Shown here piece by piece: positions 27,531-36,080 of a stretch of 64,000 nt of DNA. How positions within the stretch are numbered: the stretch's first letter is position 1; every line of letters starts with the position of its first letter. The notes beneath the pieces were generated by a model that saw nothing but the letters and a program-made list of their open reading frames with translations, ran no database searches and had not been told where the DNA came from. The translations under genes were made by a program, and so were the position numbers. Source of the stretch: Pseudomonas lijiangensis (GTDB lineage Bacteria > Pseudomonadota > Gammaproteobacteria > Pseudomonadales > Pseudomonadaceae); the NCBI RefSeq assembly GCF_018968705.1, contig NZ_CP076668.1:4289001-4353000 (forward strand). Direction: 5' to 3'.

Positions 27531-28177
27531 GGACTCACTCCCCATTGATTCTCATACAGCAATTCATTGAGTGGACGCGCTTGCGCCCAGCCTTCCAGCA
27601 CCAGCATCGGTGCCGGGTAAAACTCTTCCACCGGCCCCAGGCACAGGATCGCCAGGGGTTTTGCGCCTTCGGGCATGCCCAGCAGACTGGCCAGCGCCTG
27701 AGGATCGAACAGCGACACCCATCCCATGCCCAACCCTTCGGCACGGGAGGCCAGCCACAGGTTCTGGATCGCACAGGACAAGGACGCCATGTCCATTTCC
27801 GGCAAGGTCCGACGACCGAAAATATGCTTTTCCCGATCGTCCATCAGCGCGGCCACCAACACTTCGGCGCAATCGCTGATGCCCTCGACCTTGAGCTTCA
27901 TGAACTCATCGGCACGCTCGCCCAGGGCTTCGGCAGTACGCACCCGCTCTTCTTCCACCTGGGCCTGCATGTGCGCCCGCAATGCCGGGTCGCTGATGCG
28001 GATGAAACGCCAGGGCTGCATCAGGCCGACACTGGGCGCCTGATGCGCTGCTTCAAGCAAACGCGCAAGCAGTTCGGGTGCCACGCTGCCGCCACTGAAG
28101 TGACGCATGTCGCGGCGCTCGGCAATGGCCCGATAGACCGCGGCCCGCTCCTGGGGACTGAACGCCTGATCGGTCAT
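27527..28177 (-). CDS. bluB: 5,6-dimethylbenzimidazole synthase
   Basis: A 216-residue nitroreductase-fold protein. BluB fragments reduced FMN with oxygen to make 5,6-dimethylbenzimidazole, the lower ligand of cobalamin. The FMN-binding start RDMRHFSGG, the [11 protein letters not shown] block and the C-terminal LLYENQWG fit BluB rather than general nitroreductases, and the location inside the cob operon agrees. Its presence indicates oxygen-dependent lower-ligand synthesis. It overlaps cobB by 4 bases. Confidence 0.93.
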   Translation of the reverse strand: MTDQAFSPQERAAVYRAIAERRDMRHFSGGSVAPELLARLLEAAHQAPSVGLMQPWRFIRISDPALRAHMQAQVEEERVRTAEALGERADEFMKLKVEGISDCAEVLVAALMDDREKHIFGRRTLPEMDMASLSCAIQNLWLASRAEGLGMGWVSLFDPQALASLLGMPEGAKPLAILCLGPVEEFYPAPMLVLEGWAQARPLNELLYENQWGVSP

Positions 28178-29469
28178 GGTGTGAACAGCGCCGCAACCGC
28201 CTGAGGATTGGAAGGGAAATAGAAGTGCACGTAGGAAGCCGTCAGGCGCCCATCGCGATACACCGCCTCCGCGCCTCGTCCGCCATTGGGGCTGACGCCA
28301 CGGGCAATGGGCTGTAACTCGGTGCTGGTCAGGGAATGGTGATACGTGTGCCCGCGCAACGAGCCTTCAGGCAGTTCGACCACTTGCAGGGCCAGGGCCG
28401 CCAGACGTTTTTGCATGACCGCCTCGCCACTGAGCAGACCCACCAACTCGGCACGCTGCCCTTCGACATCGGTCAAGGCGTCGAGCAGGTACAGCATGCC
28501 GCCGCATTCGGCCAGTATCGGCTTGCCTGCCAGATGATGGGCATGAATCGCCTCCAGCATCGGCGTGTTTTCAGCCAGCGCTGCATGATGAAGCTCGGGA
28601 TAACCGCCCGGCAGGTACAGGCTGTCAGCCTCGGGCAAGTGGCTATCGCGGATCGGCGAGAAAAACGACAGCTCCGCACCCATGGCCCGCAGCAGATCCA
28701 GGCTTGCCCCGTAGGCAAAGGCAAAGGCCTCGTCACGGGCGATGGCGATACGCACACCGGCCAGCAGAGGTTCGGCAGGCACCGGGTCAGGCGCATTGAA
28801 GGTCACGGCAGGCGGCAAGAGCACGTCGCAGGTGCTGGCCAGCGCATCGGCGGCAGCGTCCAGGCGCAGGTCCAGATCGTTGAGTTCACTGGCCTGCACC
28901 AAGCCCAGATGACGGCTCGGCAATTCGATACCGGTTTCACGAGAGAGCGCGCCATACCAGCGCAGGCCTTCCGTCAGGCTGCCTTCGAGCAACTGCGCAT
29001 GACGTACGGTGCCGACCCGGTTGGCCAGCACTCCGGCGAACGGCAGGTCCGGCTGATAACGCGCCAACCCCAGGGCCAGCGCTCCGAAAGTCTGGGCCAT
29101 GGCCGTGCCATCGATCACACCCAGCACCGGAACGCCGAAGTGGCGGGCCAGATCGGCACTCGATGGCGTACCGTCGAACAGCCCCATGACGCCCTCGATC
29201 AGGATCAGGTCCGCCTCGGCGGCGGCTTCCCACAGCAGGCGTCGGCTTTCATCGGCGCCCACCATCCACAGATCCAGCTGGTAAACCGGCGCGCCGCTGG
29301 CCCGCTCCAGAATCATCGGGTCCAGAAAATCAGGCCCGCACTTGAACACCCGGACCTTGCGGCCCTGGTTACGGTGCAGGCGTGCCAGCGCAGCGGTGAC
29401 CGTGGTCTTGCCCTGCCCGGAGGCGGGCGCGGCAATCAATACTGCCGGGCAATGACGCGGCGCTCTCAT
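28174..29469 (-). CDS. cobB: cobyrinate a,c-diamide synthase (CobB/CbiA)
   Basis: A 431-residue ATP- and glutamine-dependent enzyme that amidates the a and c side chains of (hydrogeno)cobyrinate. The P-loop is APASGQGKTT (about 14-23). The glutamine amidotransferase nucleophile lies in ILAECGGMLYLLD. In aerobic-type pseudomonads the substrate is hydrogenobyrinate, while the earlier corrin-ring genes lie elsewhere. It follows cobO by 10 bases. Confidence 0.95.
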   Translation of the reverse strand: MRAPRHCPAVLIAAPASGQGKTTVTAALARLHRNQGRKVRVFKCGPDFLDPMILERASGAPVYQLDLWMVGADESRRLLWEAAAEADLILIEGVMGLFDGTPSSADLARHFGVPVLGVIDGTAMAQTFGALALGLARYQPDLPFAGVLANRVGTVRHAQLLEGSLTEGLRWYGALSRETGIELPSRHLGLVQASELNDLDLRLDAAADALASTCDVLLPPAVTFNAPDPVPAEPLLAGVRIAIARDEAFAFAYGASLDLLRAMGAELSFFSPIRDSHLPEADSLYLPGGYPELHHAALAENTPMLEAIHAHHLAGKPILAECGGMLYLLDALTDVEGQRAELVGLLSGEAVMQKRLAALALQVVELPEGSLRGHTYHHSLTSTELQPIARGVSPNGGRGAEAVYRDGRLTASYVHFYFPSNPQAVAALFTP

Positions 29470-29479
29470 ACAGGGTTAC

Positions 29480-30091
29480 TCACAACTCGATGCCTTTTTG
29501 CGCACGGATTCCGGCCTGGAACGCATGCTTGACCACGCCGATCTCGGAAACGGTATCGGACAGGTCGATCAATTCGGGTTTGGCGCCACGGCCGGTCACC
29601 ACCACATGCTGCATCGGTGGCCGGGCCTGCAAGTCGCTCAGTACTTGCTCCAGATCCAGATAGCCATGCTTGAGGGCGATATTCAGCTCATCGAGGATCA
29701 CCAGACCGATGCCGGGGTCACGGAGCATTTCACGGGACACTTCCCAGGCGGCTTCGGCGGCGGCGATATCACGCTGGCGGTCCTGGGTTTCCCAGGTGAA
29801 CCCCTCGCCCATCACGTGGTAACGCACCTGCTCGGGGAAACGCCGGAAGAACAGCTCTTCACCGGTGCTGTTGCGGCCCTTGATGAACTGCACCACGCCA
29901 CACTGCATGTCGTGGCCCATGGCCCGGGCGAGCATGCCGAATGCCGAGCTGCTCTTGCCCTTGCCATTACCGGTCAGCACCAGCAGCAGGCCACACTCGT
30001 TGGGAGCGCTGGCAATGCGCTCGTCCATTACCGCCTTCTTGCGCTGCATGCGCGCCAGATGACGTTCGTCACGTTCGGGGGATTCGTTCAT
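29480..30091 (-). CDS. cobO: cob(I)yrinic acid a,c-diamide adenosyltransferase
   Basis: A 203-residue CobA/BtuR-type ATP:corrinoid adenosyltransferase. The P-loop GNGKGKS is at 41-47 and the conserved DELNIALKHGYLDLEQV block follows. It attaches the adenosyl group to cobalt(I). The ATG at 30091 has GGAGAG a few bases upstream; the frame is open further but that part is the riboswitch. As first gene of the operon it is directly under riboswitch control. Confidence 0.95.
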   Translation of the reverse strand: MNESPERDERHLARMQRKKAVMDERIASAPNECGLLLVLTGNGKGKSSSAFGMLARAMGHDMQCGVVQFIKGRNSTGEELFFRRFPEQVRYHVMGEGFTWETQDRQRDIAAAEAAWEVSREMLRDPGIGLVILDELNIALKHGYLDLEQVLSDLQARPPMQHVVVTGRGAKPELIDLSDTVSEIGVVKHAFQAGIRAQKGIEL

Positions 30092-30195
30092 CTCAGCTCT
30101 CCGCTTGAGGGCACGCGAAAGCAGACGGAAGGACAGCATCAGGCAGCACGGCAAAGCCCTGCGCAGAGCATCGCCCGCCGTGATGCTGTTGAGTG

Positions 30196-30365
30196 GATCA
30201 GGCCGGTCTCCGGGCTCATGAGCAGGCATCTGCCTGATCTGCGCGCCTTCCCGTGTCCTGGGACACAGTGGCATCGAGCGCAGTCTTGACTCATTTACCG
30301 TTGCGGGGGCAGCGCCGGGATCGGAGTTGTAGTGCGTCCTCACCGGCTTCCCTGTTTCACTCTGC
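30196..30365 (-). promoter_or_regulatory. cobalamin riboswitch controlling the cob operon
   Basis: Read on the minus strand, the leader contains the ordered conserved parts of a cobalamin aptamer: AGGGAAGCCGGTGAG, GCTGCCCCCGCAACGGTAA, the B12 box GCCACTG (30264-30270) and the closing GGAGACCGGCC (30201-30211). About 105 bases separate it from the cobO start. There an imperfect hairpin (AGCATCACGGCGGGCGATGCT) and the GGAGAG ribosome site could form the expression platform. Binding of adenosylcobalamin is expected to lower expression of all ten cob genes. Confidence 0.95.
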
Positions 30366-30509
30366 CAATCGAGGATTGCAAAGCACCTGAAACAAGCGGC
30401 GAAGGGTAGAGGGTTGGGCTGGGAGCGTCAATCGACACAAGAGGATTGAACCTCGACAGTTCAGGTCCCTCCTATCTTTATCTGGCCACTGACCGTTATG
30501 GAGATCGGC

Positions 30510-31829
30510 ATGTTCACACTCAGACCCCGGCTTGCCTTGCTGCTTCTGGTTGCAGGAGGCCTCACAGCCTGCGGCGAGTCTTCGACACTGCAAGTCTCGG
30601 ATGGCACCGGCCCTTCGCCCAGACTGCCCGAACCGAACAAGACCCTGATCCCCACCGTCAACATCGCCCCTGCCGTAGGTTGGGAAAAGAATGCAAAACC
30701 GGTTGCCGCACCCGGCACCCAGGTCGCCGCCTTTGCCGAAGGGCTGGATCACCCGCGCTGGCTGTACGTGCTGCCCAATGGCGACGTGCTGGTCGCGGAA
30801 ACCAATTCACCGCCCAAACCTGACGACGCCAAAGGCGTGCGCGGCTGGGTCATGGAAAAAGTCATGGGCCGCGCCGGAGCCGGTGTGCCCAGCGCCAACC
30901 GCATCACCCTGCTGCGCGACAAGGACCACGACGGCGTGGCCGAAACCCGCACGGTCTTCCTGCAAAACCTCAATTCGCCGTTCGGCATGACCCTGGTGGG
31001 CAACAAGCTCTACGTGGCCGATACCGACCGCCTGATCAGTTTCCCTTATGAAACCGGCCAGACCTCCATCAGCGCCCAGGCCACCAAAGTCGTCGACTTG
31101 CCTGGCGGGACGCTGAATCACCACTGGACCAAGAACGTGATTGCCAGCAAGGACGGCAGCAAGCTGTACGTGACGGTCGGTTCCAACAGCAACGTTGGCG
31201 AAAACGGCATGGATCAGGAAGAAGGTCGCGCCGCGATCTGGGAAGTGGACGCTGCCACCGGCCAGCACCGGATTTTCGCATCGGGCCTGCGCAACCCCAA
31301 TGGCATGGACTGGGAGCCCAATACCGGCAAGTTGTGGACTGCCGTCAACGAGCGTGACGAGATCGGCAGCGACTTGGTGCCCGACTACGTGACCTCTGTG
31401 CAGGATGGCGGTTTCTATGGCTGGCCTTACAGCTACTACGGCCAGCATGTGGATGAGCGGGTCAAACCGCAGAAACCGGAACTGGTCGCCAAGGCCATAT
31501 CCCCCGATTACGCCGTCGGCCCGCACACCGCATCTCTGGGTCTGGTGTTCGCCGACGGCAAGACGCTTGCGGCCCCCTTCAACGAAGGCCTGTTCATTGG
31601 CCAGCACGGCTCATGGAACCGCAAGCCCCACAGCGGCTATAAAGTGGTGTTCATCCCCTTCAGCGGCGGCAAACCCAATGGCGCACCTGTGGATGTGCTG
31701 ACCGGCTTCCTGAGCGCAGACGAAAAAGCCCAGGGTCGCCCGGTGGGGGTGGTCAATGACCAGCATGGCGGATTGTTGGTCGCGGATGATGTGGGCAACA
31801 AGATCTGGCGGGTGACGTCAGCCAAGTAA
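30510..31829 (+). CDS. L-sorbosone dehydrogenase-like PQQ-type lipoprotein
   Basis: A 439-residue beta-propeller protein of the glucose/sorbosone dehydrogenase family. The signal peptide ends in the lipobox LTAC (C21), so it should be a periplasmic lipoprotein. Propeller features are [23 protein letters not shown], the [15 protein letters not shown] block and the GQHGSWNR motif near the C-terminus. Family members may use PQQ to oxidise sugars, but many have no proven activity. The ATG at 30510 has GGAG six bases upstream; an ATG four codons earlier is less well placed. It diverges from the riboswitch-controlled cob operon. Confidence 0.85.
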   Translation: MFTLRPRLALLLLVAGGLTACGESSTLQVSDGTGPSPRLPEPNKTLIPTVNIAPAVGWEKNAKPVAAPGTQVAAFAEGLDHPRWLYVLPNGDVLVAETNSPPKPDDAKGVRGWVMEKVMGRAGAGVPSANRITLLRDKDHDGVAETRTVFLQNLNSPFGMTLVGNKLYVADTDRLISFPYETGQTSISAQATKVVDLPGGTLNHHWTKNVIASKDGSKLYVTVGSNSNVGENGMDQEEGRAAIWEVDAATGQHRIFASGLRNPNGMDWEPNTGKLWTAVNERDEIGSDLVPDYVTSVQDGGFYGWPYSYYGQHVDERVKPQKPELVAKAISPDYAVGPHTASLGLVFADGKTLAAPFNEGLFIGQHGSWNRKPHSGYKVVFIPFSGGKPNGAPVDVLTGFLSADEKAQGRPVGVVNDQHGGLLVADDVGNKIWRVTSAK

Positions 31830-31840
31830 TCCACACCCCG

Positions 31841-31893
31841 GTAGGAGCGAATTTATTCGCGAAGAGGCATTTCGCGAATAAATTCGCTCCTAC
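31841..31893. repeat. REP-like inverted doublet, class C
   Basis: GTAGGAGCGAATTTATTCGCGAA and its inverse are separated by about 7 bases. It is wedged between the stops of two convergent genes (12 and 10 bases away) and probably ends both transcripts. Confidence 0.9.
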
Positions 31894-31903
31894 TTCGCTG
31901 GGG

Positions 31904-32452
31904 TTAATTATGCAGTTGTGCGTTCTGAGCGAGGTTCGAAGGCTGGATGACGCGCTTGGCGTTGAGGTAGGACTTCTGCCAATAAGGCTTGTCCAGGCTG
32001 TCCAGTTTCACCGTGCCACCGGTTGCCGGTGCATGAACGAAGCGGCCTTCGCCGACGTAAATACCCGCATGGGAAACCTGCGAGCCACCGGAAGTGGCGA
32101 AGAACACCAGATCACCGGATTGCAGCTGTTCACGCCCGACATTCGGCGCGCCCATCACAATCATGTCGCGGGTCGAGCGCGGCAACGAGATACCCGCCGC
32201 GTCACGATAGACATAGCCGATCAGACCACTGCAGTCGAAACCCGAATCCGGTGTATTGCCGCCCCAGCGATAAGGCGTGCCAACCAGCCCGAGCGCACGA
32301 AACAGTACGTCTTCGGCAGCCTGGGAAAGAATTTGCGGGGGAGCAGAAAGCACCGGGCGCTGAACGACACGGGGCTGAGGAGGTGGCGAGCTGGCACATG
32401 CACCCAGCAACGCAGCGATGGAAATGACCGCCAGACGTAACGTAATCGACAT
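31904..32452 (-). CDS. NlpC/P60 family lipoprotein endopeptidase
   Basis: A 182-residue cell-wall hydrolase of peptidase family C40. The lipobox LLGAC places the lipidated cysteine at residue 19. The catalytic cysteine lies in GFDCSGLIGYVY, and the histidines in VSHAGIYVGEGRFVHAP. Such enzymes cut gamma-D-Glu-diaminopimelate or crosslink bonds in peptidoglycan (Spr/MepS-like). The frame extends to 32518, but that part does not look like a signal peptide. It is a tandem paralogue of the next gene upstream. Confidence 0.9.
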   Translation of the reverse strand: MSITLRLAVISIAALLGACASSPPPQPRVVQRPVLSAPPQILSQAAEDVLFRALGLVGTPYRWGGNTPDSGFDCSGLIGYVYRDAAGISLPRSTRDMIVMGAPNVGREQLQSGDLVFFATSGGSQVSHAGIYVGEGRFVHAPATGGTVKLDSLDKPYWQKSYLNAKRVIQPSNLAQNAQLHN

Positions 32453-32536
32453 AACCACAACAACCTGATCTGGATGCGGCCAACACTGCCGAGAAGCTGA
32501 AAATGCAGACAGGCTCATGCCTGTCTGCGCACTACA

Positions 32537-33214
32537 TCATTTATGGCGCTTGAGTGTAGTCGATGTCATGGCAGTGGTCTGCACAGGCTCGCTGGAAGGA
32601 GCCATTGCCAGAGCACGCTTGGCCTCGATGAACGTCTTGCTCCAGTAGGCGTCATCGAGACTGTCGATGCGCACACCACCACTACGGCGGCTGCTGGAAT
32701 GGATGAACTGATCGTCACCCAGGTAAATGGCTGCATGGCTCACACGACCGCGACCACGGGTGCTGAAGAACAGCAGGTCACCGGGCTTGAGGTCATTGCG
32801 CGACACCAGAGGCGCATTCACGTTGATCATTTCGCGAGTGGAACGCGGCAGGCTCATGCCAGCCTCTTCACGAAACAGATAACCGATGAAACCGCTGCAA
32901 TCGAAACCCGAAGTGGTCGAAGAACCACCGAAACGGTAGCGAGTCCCGATCAGGGATTTGCCACGCTCCAGGATGCTATCGGCCAGAACCGGCAACTGGT
33001 AAGGCTTGTTGTCAGCAAAACCGGCCAGTTCTTCTTCGGTGGCGAGTTCTTCCTGCAACATGGCTGCATCTGCACGGCGAGCCGGAGATTGCGAGCTGAT
33101 CGAATTCTGGTACTGCGGTTGTTGCTCTTGAGAAACCGGTAAATTGGCAGAGCAACCAAACAAAAAAGTAACGAGTGCGAGTGGCACGAGGGGTGCGAAG
33201 CGTACTACTTGCAT
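32537..33214 (-). CDS. NlpC/P60 family lipoprotein endopeptidase (paralogue)
   Basis: A 225-residue C40 peptidase starting MQVVRFAPLV, with a lipobox LFGC (cysteine about residue 21). The catalytic cysteine is in SGFDCSGFIGYLF and the histidines in VSHAAIYLGDDQFIHSSS. Compared with the neighbour it has an extra region of about 50 residues after the signal (residues 25-75). A GTG two codons earlier is an alternative start; no ribosome site decides. It is likely an outer-membrane-anchored peptidoglycan endopeptidase. Confidence 0.9.
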   Translation of the reverse strand: MQVVRFAPLVPLALVTFLFGCSANLPVSQEQQPQYQNSISSQSPARRADAAMLQEELATEEELAGFADNKPYQLPVLADSILERGKSLIGTRYRFGGSSTTSGFDCSGFIGYLFREEAGMSLPRSTREMINVNAPLVSRNDLKPGDLLFFSTRGRGRVSHAAIYLGDDQFIHSSSRRSGGVRIDSLDDAYWSKTFIEAKRALAMAPSSEPVQTTAMTSTTLKRHK

Positions 33215-33289
33215 GGGCACGACCGTGGCTGAACTGTTAAGAAGGCGAGACTATGCCCGCTATCAAGATGATTTGCAAATTCAATCGAA

Positions 33290-34054
33290 TCAGATGTGAC
33301 TTATGAGTTTTTCCATGACATGTGCTGCCCGGCACTGCAGAAAAACGTCCATCCCGGCGCTGTGATCGGTAGGCGCCGGATTGATTTCTGCCGTGAAGCC
33401 CCCGCAAATACGAGTGCGCAACACGGGTTCGTGGATGTAGGGGAAGCTGGCGGTGGTGCCGATACTCAACACCGCATCAAAGCCTTTTGCCATCTCTTCA
33501 TAGAGTGTTTCAAGAGCTTTCTCGGGCAACATCTCCTGAAACAGCACGACGGACGGTCGCAAAACGCCACTACATTTCCGGCACAGAGGCGGCAAAGGTC
33601 GCAGCAGGTGCTCACTCAGATGAGGATCATTTTCGCCGCAGGACTGGCAAAGCAGTGGAGCCATTTGCCCATGGATCTCGATCAGGCGTTCCGGCGGGCT
33701 GCCAGCGGCACGATGATAGCCATCGACGTTCTGGGTCAGCACCCAGCATTCGGGCTTCATCCGCTGCAACTGGGAAATGGCGTAATGCGCGGCATTGGGC
33801 TGGCCGCCCAGGCAGGCCTTGCCCAGTTCGGCAATGTATTTCCAGCACAGCTCTGGATCACGGCGCAGCATCGGCCCGGACAACGCCACCTCAATGGGCA
33901 GGCCGTCATCGGTCTTGCCATTATAAAGACCGCCTACACCGCGATAGGTAGGCAGACCCGAATCCGCCGAAAGCCCCGCACCGGTAATCACCAGGATCCG
34001 CTGTGCATGGCGCAATGCTGCCGCCGTCTGCATCAGCAAGGCCTGATCTACCAA
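33290..34054 (-). CDS. NAD-dependent protein deacylase (sirtuin, SIR2 family)
   Basis: A 254-residue sirtuin. The NAD-binding GAGLSADSGLPTYRG is at 25-39, NVDGYH at 109-114, and the catalytic histidine is H128 in IEIHG. A zinc site is formed by C136/C139 and C158/C161. It should remove acyl groups from protein lysines, consuming NAD. It begins with TTG at 34054, overlapping the hda stop by 7 bases with AAGGA upstream; an ATG at codon 8 is possible. The usual CobB tyrosine/arginine pair for desuccinylation is not obvious (WKYIAELGK region differs), so deacetylation is the safer guess. Confidence 0.87.
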   Translation of the reverse strand: MVDQALLMQTAAALRHAQRILVITGAGLSADSGLPTYRGVGGLYNGKTDDGLPIEVALSGPMLRRDPELCWKYIAELGKACLGGQPNAAHYAISQLQRMKPECWVLTQNVDGYHRAAGSPPERLIEIHGQMAPLLCQSCGENDPHLSEHLLRPLPPLCRKCSGVLRPSVVLFQEMLPEKALETLYEEMAKGFDAVLSIGTTASFPYIHEPVLRTRICGGFTAEINPAPTDHSAGMDVFLQCRAAHVMEKLISHI

Positions 34055-34752
34055 CCCAGGGTTTCCTTGAGGAAGGGAATGGTCAGCTTGCGCTTTTCCT
34101 GAAGGGAGGCCTGATCCAGACGCTCAAGCAACTCGAACAAAGCGTTCATGCTGCGGGTGCCACGGGTAAGAATGAAATGCCCGACTTCATCGGTCAGGTG
34201 CAGACCGCGACGGGAAGCGCGCAGTTGCAGGGCGCGCAGTTTGTCTTCATCGGACAGCGGACGCATCTGGAACACCAGCGCCATGGTCAGGCGAGACTTG
34301 AGGTCCGGTAACTTGACCGGCAGTTCGCGAGGCGACTGAGAAGCCGCGATCAACAGGCGACGCCCGCTGTCACGCAAACGATTGAACAGATGAAACAGCG
34401 CCTCTTCCCATTCTGGCTTGCCCACCACAGCTTGCAGGTCATCCAGGCAGACCAGCTCGTACTGCTCAAGGTGATCGAACAGCTCGACGCCTTCATCGAT
34501 GACTTCGGCCAGTGGCAGGTAAACAGAAGGCTCACCCATCTGCTCGAAACGAAGGCAAGCCGCCTGCAGCAAGTGCGTGCGCCCTACCCCATCCTTGCCC
34601 CACAGATAAATCAGGCTTTCCGTCCACCCCGCGTCAGCCTCGCACAGGCGCTCGACATAGCCGAGAGCCGCAGCATTGGCGCCGGGATAGTAATTGATGA
34701 AAGTGGCGTCATCACGCAGACGGACACTCAGGGGCAGCTGAATCGGTTTCAT
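34048..34752 (-). CDS. hda: DnaA regulatory inactivator Hda
   Basis: A 234-residue AAA+ protein homologous to DnaA domain III without the DNA-binding domain. Together with the sliding clamp, Hda stimulates hydrolysis of DnaA-bound ATP and so limits re-initiation. The N-terminal MKPIQLPLSVRL holds the clamp-binding-type QLxL motif; the Walker A region is WGKDGVGRTHLL; LVCLDDLQAV is Walker B. The start MKPIQL agrees with Pseudomonas Hda; four more codons upstream are open. Confidence 0.92.
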   Translation of the reverse strand: MKPIQLPLSVRLRDDATFINYYPGANAAALGYVERLCEADAGWTESLIYLWGKDGVGRTHLLQAACLRFEQMGEPSVYLPLAEVIDEGVELFDHLEQYELVCLDDLQAVVGKPEWEEALFHLFNRLRDSGRRLLIAASQSPRELPVKLPDLKSRLTMALVFQMRPLSDEDKLRALQLRASRRGLHLTDEVGHFILTRGTRSMNALFELLERLDQASLQEKRKLTIPFLKETLGW

Positions 34753-34885
34753 GCTGACGGGCACGGTTCAGGCGAACCGTTAGGGGCCTCTGGGAAAGTG
34801 CGCAAAGTTTATACCCGTGGCGTCGACGGCACAATGCGCCATACCCCAAGCAAAATCAAAGACTTGCGCTTTGGCAGCGCAAACC

Positions 34886-34920
34886 TTCGCCAACAGGGCC
34901 TGGGCTGCCCTGCTGGCGAA
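34886..34920. repeat. intergenic inverted repeat between perM-like gene and hda
   Basis: TTCGCCAACAGGGC and GCCCTGCTGGCGAA pair over 14 bases with one mismatch around a CTGGGCT loop. There is no T tract. It could be a REP-like relic or an attenuating stem in the leader of hda. Confidence 0.6.
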
Positions 34921-34957
34921 AACGTCTGAACACAGAATTCAGACACGCTGCAAAGCC

Positions 34958-36031
34958 CTATAGATCAGGGTCTTCCATGCCGCTGTAGACTTCAGAACCT
35001 TTATAAAGATCATGCAGATGGCGCAACAAGACCATGATCACGGCCGCCACCGGCAGCGCCAGCAGAATGCCGGTGAAACCGAACAGTTCGCCGCCCGCCA
35101 GGATCGCGAAGATCACCGCCACCGGATGCAGACCGATGCGGTCGCCCACCAGCAACGGCGTCAGCACCATGCCTTCGAGCATCTGGCCGATCATGAACAC
35201 GGCGACGATGCCCAGCAGCGGATACAACTCACCGCCGAACTGGAACAGACCGGCCACCAGCGCCGCACCAATACCGATCACGAACCCCATATAAGGCACG
35301 ATGGCAGCCAGCCCGGCGATCACGCCGATCAGCAGACCCAGCTCCAGGCCCACCAGCATCAGACCGGCGGCGTAGATCACGCCCAGACCGACCATCACCA
35401 GCAACTGGCCACGAATGAACGCGCCGAGCACTTCATGACATTCGCCCGCCAGTTTCACCACCTGGTCTTCACGATGGCGCGGCAGCAGGCCGCGAACCTT
35501 GCCGGTCATCAAGTCCCAGTCGCGCAGCAGGTAGAAACACACCACCGGGATCAGCACCAGATTGGTCAGCCAGCCGATCAGCGCAAGGCTCGACGCCGTG
35601 GCCTGGGACAGCACCACGCTGACGATATCCCCGGCCTGCCCCATATGCTCGGAAAGCGCGGTCTTGAGCTTGTCGAATTTCCAGAACCCGTCAGACAGAC
35701 CGAACTTGGCCTGCACCCACGGCAAGGCCGTATGTTGCAGCCAGTCGAGAATCTGCGGCGCCAGCTCATAAAGGCGGAACAACTGTTTGGCCAGCATCGG
35801 CACCAGCACCAGCAGCAAGGCCATCAGCACCAGCGTGAACAAACCGAATACCGCCACTACGCCCAGGGTTCTCGACATGCCGAGTCTTTCCAGGCGATCC
35901 ACCAGGGGATCGCCCATGTAGGCCAGCAGCAGCGCTACCAGAAAAGGCATCAGGATCGGATGCAGCATGAATATGAACACAGCCAGCAGGGCAATCCCGG
36001 CAGGCAAGTACCAACGCTTTGTATCAGTCAT
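34958..36031 (-). CDS. AI-2E/PerM family permease
   Basis: A 357-residue membrane protein with about eight transmembrane helices and a large central periplasmic segment (about 75-150), the standard layout of the AI-2E exporter-like superfamily. The conserved GxxxGxxPYxGxxxG-type stretch (GLAAIVPYMGFVIGIGAAL) is near residue 260. Proteins of this family have been linked to AI-2 export and to sodium/proton exchange; for this one no substrate can be stated. The chosen ATG (MTDTKRWYLP) lies 49 bases after the DUF2066 gene. Confidence 0.87.
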   Translation of the reverse strand: MTDTKRWYLPAGIALLAVFIFMLHPILMPFLVALLLAYMGDPLVDRLERLGMSRTLGVVAVFGLFTLVLMALLLVLVPMLAKQLFRLYELAPQILDWLQHTALPWVQAKFGLSDGFWKFDKLKTALSEHMGQAGDIVSVVLSQATASSLALIGWLTNLVLIPVVCFYLLRDWDLMTGKVRGLLPRHREDQVVKLAGECHEVLGAFIRGQLLVMVGLGVIYAAGLMLVGLELGLLIGVIAGLAAIVPYMGFVIGIGAALVAGLFQFGGELYPLLGIVAVFMIGQMLEGMVLTPLLVGDRIGLHPVAVIFAILAGGELFGFTGILLALPVAAVIMVLLRHLHDLYKGSEVYSGMEDPDL

Positions 36032-36080
36032 CAATGACCCCAACCCCAAGAGAAAACGTAATCCGGCACGCTTTGCCGGA

